From the NCBI RefSeq assembly GCF_000620645.1, contig NZ_JIAV01000021.1, positions 62,001-126,000 on the forward strand: 64,000 nt of DNA, in the 5' to 3' direction. The translations under genes and the position numbers were made by a program. Within the stretch, counting starts at the first letter, position 1. Each line of letters begins with the position of its first letter. Under the pieces are notes generated by a model. It was not told where the DNA came from and ran no database searches. It saw only the letters and a list, made by a program, of their open reading frames with translations. Below are positions 33,449 to 42,696 of the stretch, piece by piece. This DNA comes from Nocardioides sp. URHA0032 (GTDB lineage: Bacteria; Actinomycetota; Actinomycetes; Propionibacteriales; Nocardioidaceae).

Positions 33449-34899
33449 CAGGCTCCGATCCTCGCCACGGCCTCGAGCGGGATGCCCACCCAGGTCGGAC
33501 GGTTGCGGGTCTCGTACACGGTCTCGTACACGGCCTTGTCGGCGACGTAGGCGTCGAGGAGCACGCGCTCCTCGTCGTCCAGCCCGCCCTCGGCGTATGC
33601 CGTGAGGAAGTGGTTGCGGTTGCGGTGCGCCCACTCCTCGGCCCGGTAGGCGCGCTGGTCGACGCCCTCGGGCTGGTCCTCGGCGAACTGCCGCTCCACC
33701 ACGTGCGGCACGTAGTCGAAGGAGCGCAGCATCCCGGCGACGTCGCGCCACGTGGAGTCGGGCCGCAGCCGCTCGGCGAGCGGCTTCGCGGGCTCGCCCT
33801 CGAAGTCGACGATCTTCCAGCCGAGGCTGGTGCGCAGGGTCTGGCCGAGGTGCAGGTCCCCGTGGATCTGCTGGACCTCCATGCCGTCGATGTCGCGGAG
33901 CCGGGAGTACGCCGCGCGCAGCCCCGCTTCGTACGGCGCGAGCCCCGCCACGACGGTGAGGGCGTTGTCGAGCCGCGCGTCCATGCCGTCGGCGAGCTCG
34001 CCGACGGCGGCGGCGTCCAGGCGCTCGACCGGGAAGTGCTCGGCGAGCACCGTGTGCACCTCGCGCAGCGCGACGCCGAGCCGCTCGGCCTCGGCGGCGA
34101 AGTCGCCGCCGGCCTCGTTGGCGTGCAGGTCGCCCTCGGCGAACAGGTTGCGGGCGCTGGCCAGCGCCAGGTCCCACCCGTCGCTGGCGGTTCGGAGGAA
34201 CTGCTGCAGCATCGCGAGCTGCACGGTGGTGCCGGAGCCGCCCGCGCCCTGGCTCGTCGGGTCCCCGTCGACCCAGTCCAGCCAGCCGTAGAGCGCGGCG
34301 ATGTGGTCGGAGCCGGCTCGGGTCAGCACCTCGTGGACGCTGATGTCCGGGTTCACGCCCGGGGTGATCTTGCGGAACACCTTCATCAGGGCGTCGTCGC
34401 CGTACGCCACCGAGGAGTTGGACTGCTCGCCGGAGAAGAGCGTCGAGTGCGTCTCGAGGTCGAGCTCGTAGCCGGGCAGCCGGTGGAACCGCAGGCCGCT
34501 CTCGTCGTTCAGGTTGCCACCGGGCTCGCCGGCGGCCTGGGCGAACGAACGCAGCCAGCATCCCATCGCCTCGCGGTCGTGGAGCGCGTCGTAGGCGTGC
34601 ACCCAGCCGTACGACGGCTCCTCCCACCAGCCGATGAACGCATGGTCCAGGCGGGTCTCGGGGTTCTCGTAGAACGCGATCGGGACCTGGTAGACCTCCG
34701 AGCCGCCCTCCGCGTCCTCGTAGGCGACCTCGACCAGGTCGATGACCACGCTCGGGTCCTTCTCGCCCGCGCACGGCACCTCGCCGATGCGGCGTACGCC
34801 GGCGATCCGGAACGGTCGGCCCTTGCCGCCGAACCAGCGCGTGCGCTCCAGGTATCGCTCGAACACGTCGGGGTCGGGCCCGACCGTCTGTGCCGTCAC
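33448..34899 (-). CDS. mak: Maltokinase (Mak/Pep2)
   Basis: A 483-residue kinase that phosphorylates maltose with ATP to alpha-maltose-1-phosphate, the donor for GlgE. Aminoglycoside-phosphotransferase-like fold: an N-terminal cap ([16 protein letters not shown]), the nucleotide lobe ([20 protein letters not shown] with the ATP-binding Lys), catalytic loop [12 protein letters not shown] and metal-binding [14 protein letters not shown] 34899 overlaps the treS stop by four bases (GTGA). In some mycobacterial relatives Mak is fused to or complexed with TreS; here it is a separate gene in the same operon. Confidence 0.94.
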   Translation of the reverse strand: MTAQTVGPDPDVFERYLERTRWFGGKGRPFRIAGVRRIGEVPCAGEKDPSVVIDLVEVAYEDAEGGSEVYQVPIAFYENPETRLDHAFIGWWEEPSYGWVHAYDALHDREAMGCWLRSFAQAAGEPGGNLNDESGLRFHRLPGYELDLETHSTLFSGEQSNSSVAYGDDALMKVFRKITPGVNPDISVHEVLTRAGSDHIAALYGWLDWVDGDPTSQGAGGSGTTVQLAMLQQFLRTASDGWDLALASARNLFAEGDLHANEAGGDFAAEAERLGVALREVHTVLAEHFPVERLDAAAVGELADGMDARLDNALTVVAGLAPYEAGLRAAYSRLRDIDGMEVQQIHGDLHLGQTLRTSLGWKIVDFEGEPAKPLAERLRPDSTWRDVAGMLRSFDYVPHVVERQFAEDQPEGVDQRAYRAEEWAHRNRNHFLTAYAEGGLDDEERVLLDAYVADKAVYETVYETRNRPTWVGIPLEAVARIGA

Positions 34900-36614
34900 A
34901 GCAGCAGCCCCTCTTCGGTGGTCGCAGGAGCGGCGGTCAGCCGGAACCAGTAGAACCCGTAGCCGGCCAGGGTCAGGAGGTACGGCAGCTCGCCGATCTC
35001 GGGGAACGGCACGCCGCCGAGGAGCTCGACCGGGCGCCGCCCCTCGTACCTGCGCAGGTCGAGCTCGACCGGCTGCGGGAACCGGGACAGGTTGTTGACG
35101 CAGAGGATGAGGTCCTCCTGGCCGTCCTCGGTGACGTGCTCGCGCACGTAGGACAGGACCGACGGGTTCGACCCGCCGAGGTCGTGGAACTCGCCCAGGC
35201 CGAAGGCCGGGTGGTTGCGGCGCGTGTGGATCATCCGCCGCGTCCAGTGCAGGAGCGACGAGGAGTTCTCCAGCTGGGCCTCGACATTGACCGACTGGTA
35301 CCCGAAAACCGGGTCCTGGATCACTGGTCGGTCCAGCTTGCCCGGGGTCGCGGACGAGAAGCCGGCGTTGCGGTCGGCCGTCCACTGCATCGGGGTGCGC
35401 ACGCCGTCGCGGTCACCGAGCCAGATGTTGTCGCCCATCCCGATCTCGTCGCCGTAGTAGAGGACCGGTGACCCGGGCAGCGAGAGCAGGAGCGCGTTGA
35501 AGAGCTCCATCTGGTTCATGTCGTTGTCCAGCAGCGGGGCGAGCCGCCGGCGGATGCCGATGTTGGCCTTCATGCGCGGGTCCTTGGCGTACTCGCCCCA
35601 CATGTAGTCGCGGTCCTCGTCGGTCACCATCTCGAGGGTGAGCTCGTCGTGGTTGCGCAGGAAGATGCCCCACTGGCAGGAGTCGGGGATCGGCGGTGTC
35701 TGCTCGAGGATCTCCGAGATCGGGAACCGCGACTCCCGCCGCACCGACATGAAGATGCGCGGCATCACCGGGAAGTGGAAGGCCATGTGGCACTCGTCAC
35801 CGCCGGCCTCGAAGTCGCCGAAGTACTCCACGACGTCCTCGGGCCACTGGTTGGCCTCGCAGAGCAGGACCCGGCCGGGGTACTCGTCGTCGACGACCTT
35901 GCGCACCTTGCGCAGGAAGTCGTGGGTCTCGGGGAGGTTCTCGCCGTTGGTGCCCGGCCGCTCGTAGAGGTACGGCACCGCGTCGAGCCGGAACCCGTCC
36001 ATGCCCATGTCGAGCCAGAAGCGGATCGCGTCGAGGATCGCCTCGTGCACCTTCGGGTTGTCGAAGTTGAGGTCCGGCTGGTGGGAGAAGAACCGGTGCC
36101 AGAAGTACTGCTGGCGGACCGGGTCCCACGTCCAGTTCGACGGCTCGGTGTCGACGAAGATGATCCGCGCCTCCTGGTAGAGCTCGTCGGTGTCGGACCA
36201 GACGTAGAAGTCGCCGTACGGCCCGTCCGGGTCCGACCGCGACTGCTGGAACCACTCGTGCTGGTCGCTCGTGTGGTTCATGACGAAGTCGATGATCACC
36301 CGGATGCCGCGCTTGTGCGCCTCGCCCAGGAAGTAGCGGAAGTCGTCGATGGTCCCGATCTCCGGGTGCACGCCGGTGAAGTCCGCGACGTCGTACCCGT
36401 CGTCGCGCAGCGGGCTCGGGAAGAACGGCGGGATCCAGAGGCAGTCGACGCCGAGCCACTCCAGGTAGTCGAGCTTCTCGACCAGCCCGCGGAAGTCGCC
36501 GGTGCCGTCGGCGTTGGAGTCGCGGAACGCACGGACCAGGACCTCGTAGAAGACCGCGGTCTTGAACCACTCCGGCGTGCTGTTCAGGGGCTTCACCGTG
36601 TCCGCTCCGGTCAT
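34896..36614 (-). CDS. treS: Trehalose synthase TreS (maltose alpha-D-glucosyltransferase)
   Basis: A 572-residue GH13 enzyme that isomerises trehalose and maltose, feeding maltose to Mak. The opening [20 protein letters not shown] is highly characteristic of TreS; catalytic residues lie in [24 protein letters not shown] and [10 protein letters not shown], and the maltokinase-docking type C-terminus is short, so no fusion. ATG 36614 has AGGAGG six bases upstream and overlaps the glgE stop (ATGA). Length fits the single-function family. Confidence 0.95.
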   Translation of the reverse strand: MTGADTVKPLNSTPEWFKTAVFYEVLVRAFRDSNADGTGDFRGLVEKLDYLEWLGVDCLWIPPFFPSPLRDDGYDVADFTGVHPEIGTIDDFRYFLGEAHKRGIRVIIDFVMNHTSDQHEWFQQSRSDPDGPYGDFYVWSDTDELYQEARIIFVDTEPSNWTWDPVRQQYFWHRFFSHQPDLNFDNPKVHEAILDAIRFWLDMGMDGFRLDAVPYLYERPGTNGENLPETHDFLRKVRKVVDDEYPGRVLLCEANQWPEDVVEYFGDFEAGGDECHMAFHFPVMPRIFMSVRRESRFPISEILEQTPPIPDSCQWGIFLRNHDELTLEMVTDEDRDYMWGEYAKDPRMKANIGIRRRLAPLLDNDMNQMELFNALLLSLPGSPVLYYGDEIGMGDNIWLGDRDGVRTPMQWTADRNAGFSSATPGKLDRPVIQDPVFGYQSVNVEAQLENSSSLLHWTRRMIHTRRNHPAFGLGEFHDLGGSNPSVLSYVREHVTEDGQEDLILCVNNLSRFPQPVELDLRRYEGRRPVELLGGVPFPEIGELPYLLTLAGYGFYWFRLTAAPATTEEGLLL

Positions 36615-38608
36615 CGGGGCCTCCTCACGCTGAGGATGTGGGCCGGCTCGTGGAACGGGTCGAGGCGCACGTAGTTGTGCGCGCCCCAGTTCCACTCGCT
36701 GCCGGTGATCTCGTCGTGCGCGATGAACGACTCGTGCTCGGTCAGGCCGAGCGCGGTCATGTCCAGGTGCACCGTCGTCTCGCGGGTGGCGTGCGGGTCG
36801 ACGTTCACCACCACGATGACGACGTCGTCCGCCCCGCCGGGCAGCGTGTGTCGCTTCGAGAACACCAGCACGTTCTCGTCGTCGCTCCAGTGGATGCTGA
36901 CGTTGCGCAGCAGCTGGAGCGCCGGGTGGGCGCGGCGGATCTCGTTGAGCCGGGTGAGGTACGGCGCGAGCGTGCGACCCTCGCGGTCAGCCGCGTCCCA
37001 GTCGCGGATCCGGATCTGGTACTTCTCCGAGTCGAGGTACTCCTCGCTCCCCGGCCGGACCGCCACGTGCTCGTACAGCTCGTAGCCGGCGTACACGCCC
37101 CAGCTCGGTGACCCCGTCGCGGCGATCGTGGCGCGGATCTTGAACGCGGCCGGCCCGCCGTACTGCAGGAACGCGTGGAGGATGTCCGGGGTGTTGACGA
37201 AGAAGTTCGGCCGCATCAGGTGGTCGGACTCGTGGGACACCTCGCGGAGGTACTCCTCGAGCTCCCACTTCGCGGTCCGCCAGGTGAAGTAGGTGTAGCT
37301 CTGGTGGAAGCCGACCGCCCCGAGCGCCCGCATCATCGCCGGCCGGGTGAAGGCCTCGGACAGGAAGAGCACGTCGGGGTCGGTGCGCCGGACCTCCTTC
37401 AGCAACCACTCCCAGAACGCCACCGGCTTCGTGTGCGGGTTGTCGACGCGGAAGATCCGGACGCCGTGCGACATCCAGAGCCGGACGATCCGCAGCACCT
37501 CCTGGCAGATGCCGCTGGGGTCGTTGTCGAAGTTGACCGGGTAGATGTCCTGGTACTTCTTGGGCGGGTTCTCGGCGTACGCGATGGTGCCGTCCGCCCG
37601 GGTGGTGAACCACTCGGGGTGGCTGGTCACCCAGGGGTGGTCCGGCGCGGCCTGGAGCGCCAGGTCGATCGCCACCTCCAGGCCGAGGTCGCGGGCCCGG
37701 GCGACGAAGGCGTCGAAGTCCTCGAAGGTCCCGAGGTCGGGGTGGATCGCGTCGTGACCGCCGTCCTTCGAGCCGATCGCCCACGGCGAGCCGGTGTCCT
37801 GGGGCTCGGGATGAAGGGTGTTGTTGCGGCCCTTGCGGTTCACCTCGCCGATCGGGTGGATCGGCGGGAGGTAGATGACGTCGAAGCCCATCGAGGCGAC
37901 CGCGTCGAGGCGCTTGGCGGCGGTCTGGAAGCTGCCGCTGGTGACCGCCCCTGTCTTCGGGTCCTTGACGGCGCCCTCGGAGCGGGGGAAGAACTCGTAC
38001 CAGCTGCTGAACAGCGCGCGCGCCCGGTCGGCGTACGCCGGGTACGGGCCCTCGACGGTCAGGAGCTCCCGGATCGGGTGGGTGCGCAGGATGCCGGTCA
38101 CCTCGGGCGACTCGAGGACCGCGAGCCGGGCCGCGGCCGGCCGCTCGGTGTCCCGGGCCGCGTCGATCGCGCCCTGCAGGACCTGGGCGGCGTCGGCCGA
38201 GGACGGGTCGCGCGGGTCCAGCGAGGCGAGCACCCGATCGAGCAGCAGCGTGCCCTCGAGGAACATCAGCTCGACGTCCACGCCGGCGGGCACCTTGAGC
38301 GCCGCGTGGTGCTGCCAGGTGGACAGCGGGTCGGACCAGGCGACGACCTCGAAGGTCCACGGGCCCTCGGCGTCGGGCGTCACCCAGGCCTCGTACAGGT
38401 CCGGGACCTCGGCGTGCTTGGTCATCCGCACCGGGGGGCGACGTTGCCCGCCGGGGCCGATGAGCACGACCTCGGCGCCGAGCAAGTCGTGGCCCTCGCG
38501 GAACACCGTCGCGGTCACCGGGAACGGCTCGCCGACGGTCGCCTTCGCGGGCTGTCGCCCCAGGTCCACCAACGGCGCGACGTTCATGATGGGGATGCGT
38601 CCGACCAT
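36611..38608 (-). CDS. glgE: Alpha-1,4-glucan:maltose-1-phosphate maltosyltransferase GlgE
   Basis: A 665-residue GH13_3 enzyme that adds maltosyl units from maltose-1-phosphate to alpha-glucan. Domains run from an N-terminal beta sandwich (about 1-105) through a helical domain S to the barrel, with [14 protein letters not shown] (family-specific donor loop), the nucleophile Asp in [16 protein letters not shown] and the acid Glu in [15 protein letters not shown] 38608 is preferred over TTG 38617: a TAGGTT -10 box lies seven bases upstream. First gene of the operon; a 19-bp dyad stands in its -35 region. In mycobacteria loss of this enzyme causes toxic maltose-1-phosphate build-up. Confidence 0.95.
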   Translation of the reverse strand: MVGRIPIMNVAPLVDLGRQPAKATVGEPFPVTATVFREGHDLLGAEVVLIGPGGQRRPPVRMTKHAEVPDLYEAWVTPDAEGPWTFEVVAWSDPLSTWQHHAALKVPAGVDVELMFLEGTLLLDRVLASLDPRDPSSADAAQVLQGAIDAARDTERPAAARLAVLESPEVTGILRTHPIRELLTVEGPYPAYADRARALFSSWYEFFPRSEGAVKDPKTGAVTSGSFQTAAKRLDAVASMGFDVIYLPPIHPIGEVNRKGRNNTLHPEPQDTGSPWAIGSKDGGHDAIHPDLGTFEDFDAFVARARDLGLEVAIDLALQAAPDHPWVTSHPEWFTTRADGTIAYAENPPKKYQDIYPVNFDNDPSGICQEVLRIVRLWMSHGVRIFRVDNPHTKPVAFWEWLLKEVRRTDPDVLFLSEAFTRPAMMRALGAVGFHQSYTYFTWRTAKWELEEYLREVSHESDHLMRPNFFVNTPDILHAFLQYGGPAAFKIRATIAATGSPSWGVYAGYELYEHVAVRPGSEEYLDSEKYQIRIRDWDAADREGRTLAPYLTRLNEIRRAHPALQLLRNVSIHWSDDENVLVFSKRHTLPGGADDVVIVVVNVDPHATRETTVHLDMTALGLTEHESFIAHDEITGSEWNWGAHNYVRLDPFHEPAHILSVRRPR

Positions 38609-38615
38609 GATCTCC

Positions 38616-38657
38616 AACCTAGCGAGCGTGCGTGGGCAACGGGTACCGCGTACCCGT
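38616..38657 (-). promoter_or_regulatory. Promoter and dyad operator of the glgE operon
   Basis: Leftward -10 TAGGTT (complement of 38616-38621), seven bases before the glgE ATG. Upstream, covering the -35 zone, is a perfect inverted repeat ACGGGTAC-CGC-GTACCCGT (38639-38657), a likely binding site for a dimeric regulator. No regulator gene is adjacent. Confidence 0.55.
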
Positions 38658-38693
38658 CGGCGCTGGTCGGAAACCGGTCTGTCCGACTGGTGA

Positions 38694-39124
38694 TCGGTGG
38701 TCGAGCCCCGGGGGACGCGGCGGCAGCCCGGTCGGTGGTCGAGTGGCCGCCGAGGGACGAGGCGGCGGTCTACGTGCGCACGGTGATCGGTGGTCGAGTG
38801 GCCGCCGAGGGACGAGGCGGCGTATCGAGACCCCCGTCACGGTCGAGGTCTCGATACGTCGGTCGCGACCTCCTTCGTCGGTCGCGCGGTGGCACGGTCG
38901 GTGGTCGAGTGGCCGCCGAGGGACGAGGCGGCGTATCGAGACCCCCCGTAACGGTCGAGGTCTCGATACGCCGGTCGCGACCTCCTTCGTCGGTCGCGCG
39001 GCGGCACGGTCGGTGGTCGAGTGGCCGCCGAGGGACGAGGCGGCGTATCGAGGCCCCCGTCACCTGTCGCGGTCTCGATACGCCGGTCGCGACCTCCTTC
39101 GTCGGTCGCGCGGCTACTCGACCT
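38694..39124. repeat. Tandem array of about 111-bp palindromic repeats
   Basis: Three units start at 38789, 38900 and 39012 (periods 111 and 112). Each holds a forward half beginning GGTGGTCGAGTGGCCGCCGA and ending CGTATCGAGACC, a 12-16-base divider, and a reverse half beginning GGTCTCGATACG followed by CGGTCGCGACCTCCTTCGTC, so each can fold back on itself. Two partial forward halves precede them (near 38694 and 38734). Similar TCGAG-to-CGTATCGAGACC repeats are, to my memory, widespread between genes in Nocardioides genomes. The array fills most of the 555-base gap between glgE and the M36 gene; no gene was found in it. Confidence 0.85.
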
Positions 39125-39135
39125 GGCTGCTGGCA

Positions 39136-39167
39136 CTTCGTCGCCCGAGCACGCTCGGGCGACGAAG
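39136..39167 (-). terminator. Strong hairpin after the M36 protease gene
   Basis: Perfect 14-bp stem CTTCGTCGCCCGAG / CTCGGGCGACGAAG with a CACG loop, six bases beyond the stop codon of the leftward metalloprotease gene. It separates that gene from the repeat array. Confidence 0.7.
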
Positions 39168-39172
39168 GCAGC

Positions 39173-42100
39173 TCAGAACACCTGCAGCTCGGCTGCGTGC
39201 ACGATCGTGCCGCGGTCCGACCCGGTCTTGCAGTCGGTCGGGGCGGTCGGGTCGTTGTCCTGCTCACCGGCGTACCCGGCGAACCCCGTGCACTGGTTCT
39301 CGAGCACCACGAACCGGATCGCGGCCGCCCTCGTCGCTGGGACGGCGAACGAGCGGAGGGTCAGGTTCGGGGCGACCGGCCGCGGCCGGACCGCCGGGAA
39401 CGCGTTGCCGGGGGAGACGTAGAACCGCTTCCACGTCGCGTGCGCGCCACCGCAGCTCTTGACGCAGGCCTCGAGCGCGAACTTCCGCAGCGCCGTGAAC
39501 CGTGAGCCCGAGTCGGGGTCGGGATCCTTCGCGAGCGGCACCTCCGTGCCGTCGGCCGGCGCCGGGGTGAGCATCGCGCTGACCTGCACCCGGCGGACGG
39601 TGTGCACACCGCCGGCCAGGTCGACCGCGACGTACGGGTGCGTCGCGTCCACGTCGCCGGTGGTGACGCCGCCCCAGGCGGTGCGCTCGGTGCCGTCGAT
39701 GAGCGACCCGGCGTTCAGCGAGCCGTCCGTGGTGCCGAGGACCTCGGCTCCGTTCTTCTGCGAGGCCAGGTTCCTCGGCGTCCTCAGGTGGATGGTCCTG
39801 TGCTGGCCGGCCATCACCGTGAGGTGGAACCGCTTGAAGCCCCGCGACTTCGAGACGGCGAGCATCTCGTAGCGGCCCGGCGTGAGGCTCACCGTGTTGC
39901 CCAGCTTCCTGGTCTTCGCCGAGGTGTCGGCGACCGGCGTCGCGCGGGCCTCGAAGTGGCCGACGTAGATCTTTCCGGCCCGGTTGCCGGCGAACCTCAC
40001 GACGGCGTTCTTCGACGTCGGCGACCTGAAGCTCGGGTTCGTGTTGCCCGAGTCGGCGTTCGGCGTCGAGGCGCCCATGCCCATGCCGCGCCGGGCGAAC
40101 GCATCCCAGAGGACCTTCTTGTCCTTGCCGCCGAAGCGCATCTGGTCGGCCGCGATCATGGCGTCACGGGCGTCCAGCATCGAGGTCGCGCCCTGCTGGA
40201 GCAGGAACGCATCGAAGACCAGCTGGATCCAGCGGCGGTTGCCCGGGCACTGGTTGGCGGGCAGCGGCGTCTGGTCCGCCTTGGCCTGGGCGCAGCGGAG
40301 CTGGAGCGCCCGGTCGTCGTACGGGAACCTCGCGTCGTACTTCTTGACCAGGGCCTGGCGGACGGTCCAGTTGGTGCCGTTCCAGATCTCGCCGTCCGCG
40401 TGCACCTCGTCGCCCGTGACGTCGTAGCCGACGTCGGAGTAGTTCAGCGGGTTGTGATTGATGGCGTAGTCGCGGATGGCGACCGACTTGTTGCCGGTGG
40501 CGTAGACGCCGACGGCCCAGGGGTTGCCGCCGTTGCGGTAGCCGTGGCTGAACATGTACTCGCCGGCGGTCAGGTCGCCCCACGACTCGCCCATCGCGCC
40601 GCCCTGGGCGGACGTGATGCTCTCGTCGGGGCCGCCGATCATCCGGTTGCTGATCGCATGGGTGTACTCGTGGCCGACGATGCCCATGTCGAGGGCGCCG
40701 TCGACGCACGGGGCGTAGAACGCGCCGGCGATCGGCTGGAAGAGGTACTGGTTCGTGATGCCGGGCACGCCGTCCTGCAGCGTGATCTGGTTCGCGTTGT
40801 CCCGGCCGAGGTACGACGGGTTGCCGCCGGTGAGCGCGCCGGCCTGGGCGTTGCCGGTCTCCTGGTCGCCCTCGACGCCACCCCGGCCGAGGTTGCTGGC
40901 CTGGAGGTTGTAGTTCGCCTCCGTGAAGCCGAGGTAGTACGAGAAGTCGTGCATCCGGTTGTGCGCGACGAACAGGTTCGTCACCGTGGCGTCGATGTCG
41001 TTGCCGCCGGGGTGCAGCTGGGTGGGGTCGCACCGGGAGTTGTTCCAGGCGTCCGTGAACTCGGTCGTGTACTCACGGGTCGGAGAGACCGGCGCCTGCG
41101 CGGTGCCGCCCGGGGCGAGGGGATTCGCCCAGGCCTCGTGGGTGTCGGCGTTGTTGCCGACCGTGGTCATGGTGCCGATCCCGCTGCCGGCGAGGGTGTC
41201 CCACGGCCCGGGCGCGGCGACGTTGCGGAACGGGCCGGTGGGCGTGGTGCAGCCGTCACCGGGGACCCAGCAGCCGATGACGGTGTTCTTCGGCGTGGTG
41301 TCGGGGGAGTAGTCGAGGGTCGGGTTGGCGGTGAAGTAGCGCCACTTCGGGTCGAACCCGGTGTCGCCGGTCGAGGGGCCTGCGGTGTCGCTCGAGGTGA
41401 CGCTCGCGACGTAGTTGCCCGGCGGCAGGAAGGGCGCCGTCGGGTCGGCGAAGGGGCATACCTGCATCGTGTAGATGCCCTTCGGGATCGAGTCCGCGGC
41501 GTACGTCGCGGTCTCGGGGCTGGTGCCCAGGTCGCCGGAGACGAGCAGGTCGCCGCCGGGGGAGAAGATCTTGACCTCGATGTCGTCGGCGGTGTTCGCC
41601 ATCGCCGCGACCGCGACGATCTGCCTGGTGTTGTCGTCGGTGAGCTCGAACTCGTGCTTGGGTCCGCACTCGGTCGCGGTCACCTCGCCCTGGAACGGGT
41701 AGACGTCGTTGTTGCTCTCGGCCTGGTTCTGCCGGTGCAGGATCGCGCCGGTGACGCCGTCGACCATCAGGGTGTAGGCGAAGGCGGAGCCCCTGGCGAC
41801 GTCCAGCACGTCGGTCTCGAACACCGGGCGCACGGTGCCGTCCGCCATCGCGAGCGCGCGTTCACGGACCAGCTGCTGCTGGGCGAAGCCCGGGACGGTC
41901 AGCCGGGTCCAGCCCCCGGTGACCTTGCTGGTGATGTCGGCGATGGTGCCGGCGTCGAGGTCGCGGCCGACGTTCGCGGCTGCCTTCACGAAGGCCTGCA
42001 CCGGGGTCAGCGTGGCCGCCGGGGGAGCGCCGTCCGCCTTGGCGATCGACGAGGAGGCATAGGCGATCTCCCCGTGCGCGACGCCGACGGTGACCATGCT

Positions 42101-42601
42101 GTCGAGGGCGGGCGTCAGGTCGCCGAACCGCTGGCGGAACAGCACCGCGCGGGCGGGGCTCTGCGCGAGCTGCTGGCTGTTGACGAGCTCGAGCCCGTCC
42201 GCCTGCGCGGCGGTGAGGCCGAACACGGCCGCGTTGTCGTGCAGCCAGGCGCGCGCCGCGGCGACCGGGTCGGCGGACGTCGCGCGGGCGAGCACGCCGT
42301 CGGCAGGGAGGATCGAGGCCGGCGTGCCGAACTGGTTCCACCGCAGGTCAACCGCGCCGAGCGCCGCGGCGGCGGAGCGCTGGGTCGCCGTCGGAAGGAC
42401 GGTGCCGCGCGCGTCGAGGTCGGTGAGGCCGGCGACCGGGTCGGCGAGGCTCCCCAGTGGCCGAGGGGTCGCGTGGGTCGGCTGGGTGGCGGCGGTGGCG
42501 GTGGCGGCGGTGGCGCTCGTGGCGAGGGCGGGGAGCTGCGCGAGGCCCGGGACCAGGGTGACGGTCAGGAGGCCCAGCGCGGCGACGCGGTAGCGGGTCA
42601 T
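39173..42601 (-). CDS. Secreted M36 (fungalysin-type) metalloprotease
   Basis: A 1142-residue exported zinc protease. Signal peptide (about 1-30), a FTP-type propeptide region (about 60-290), a beta-sandwich insert (EFELTDDNTRQIVAVAAMA), then the catalytic domain with the zinc site GHEYTHAISN (His near 643 and 647, Glu between) and the third ligand in GESWGDLTAGEY, preceded by NRMHDFSYYLGF. The C-terminal 300 residues include an F5/8 type C (discoidin-like) domain, probably for carbohydrate binding. It resembles extracellular elastinolytic metalloproteases, with conserved cysteines near the C-terminus (ACVKSCGG). Ends in a strong hairpin. Confidence 0.88.
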   Translation of the reverse strand: MTRYRVAALGLLTVTLVPGLAQLPALATSATAATATAATQPTHATPRPLGSLADPVAGLTDLDARGTVLPTATQRSAAAALGAVDLRWNQFGTPASILPADGVLARATSADPVAAARAWLHDNAAVFGLTAAQADGLELVNSQQLAQSPARAVLFRQRFGDLTPALDSMVTVGVAHGEIAYASSSIAKADGAPPAATLTPVQAFVKAAANVGRDLDAGTIADITSKVTGGWTRLTVPGFAQQQLVRERALAMADGTVRPVFETDVLDVARGSAFAYTLMVDGVTGAILHRQNQAESNNDVYPFQGEVTATECGPKHEFELTDDNTRQIVAVAAMANTADDIEVKIFSPGGDLLVSGDLGTSPETATYAADSIPKGIYTMQVCPFADPTAPFLPPGNYVASVTSSDTAGPSTGDTGFDPKWRYFTANPTLDYSPDTTPKNTVIGCWVPGDGCTTPTGPFRNVAAPGPWDTLAGSGIGTMTTVGNNADTHEAWANPLAPGGTAQAPVSPTREYTTEFTDAWNNSRCDPTQLHPGGNDIDATVTNLFVAHNRMHDFSYYLGFTEANYNLQASNLGRGGVEGDQETGNAQAGALTGGNPSYLGRDNANQITLQDGVPGITNQYLFQPIAGAFYAPCVDGALDMGIVGHEYTHAISNRMIGGPDESITSAQGGAMGESWGDLTAGEYMFSHGYRNGGNPWAVGVYATGNKSVAIRDYAINHNPLNYSDVGYDVTGDEVHADGEIWNGTNWTVRQALVKKYDARFPYDDRALQLRCAQAKADQTPLPANQCPGNRRWIQLVFDAFLLQQGATSMLDARDAMIAADQMRFGGKDKKVLWDAFARRGMGMGASTPNADSGNTNPSFRSPTSKNAVVRFAGNRAGKIYVGHFEARATPVADTSAKTRKLGNTVSLTPGRYEMLAVSKSRGFKRFHLTVMAGQHRTIHLRTPRNLASQKNGAEVLGTTDGSLNAGSLIDGTERTAWGGVTTGDVDATHPYVAVDLAGGVHTVRRVQVSAMLTPAPADGTEVPLAKDPDPDSGSRFTALRKFALEACVKSCGGAHATWKRFYVSPGNAFPAVRPRPVAPNLTLRSFAVPATRAAAIRFVVLENQCTGFAGYAGEQDNDPTAPTDCKTGSDRGTIVHAAELQVF

Positions 42602-42659
42602 GCCCGGGCCAACGCCGGACAGGGGGGTTCGTTATGTGAACCGCTCCGCGGCCCACACT

Positions 42660-42689
42660 TTGATCGTTCCAAGGCAAGCGGGGTAGCGT
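42660..42689 (+). promoter_or_regulatory. Promoter of glgP
   Basis: -35 TTGATC (42660-42665), 18-base spacer, -10 TAGCGT (42684-42689), then seven bases to the GTG start, so a leaderless transcript is expected. A small dyad GGTTC-N7-GAACC (42626-42642) lies between this promoter and the divergent protease gene. Confidence 0.6.
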
Positions 42690-42696
42690 CCGCTCC

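Noticed and set aside
33449..34774. Upstream extension of the glgB reading frame to 34774
   Set aside because: The extension overlaps the maltokinase gene out of frame, has no GlgB homology, and the true start overlaps the maltokinase stop (TGATG).
38694..39124. Repeat array considered as a CRISPR
   Set aside because: Units of 111-112 bases are nearly identical throughout, fold back on themselves and contain no unique spacers; no cas genes are near.
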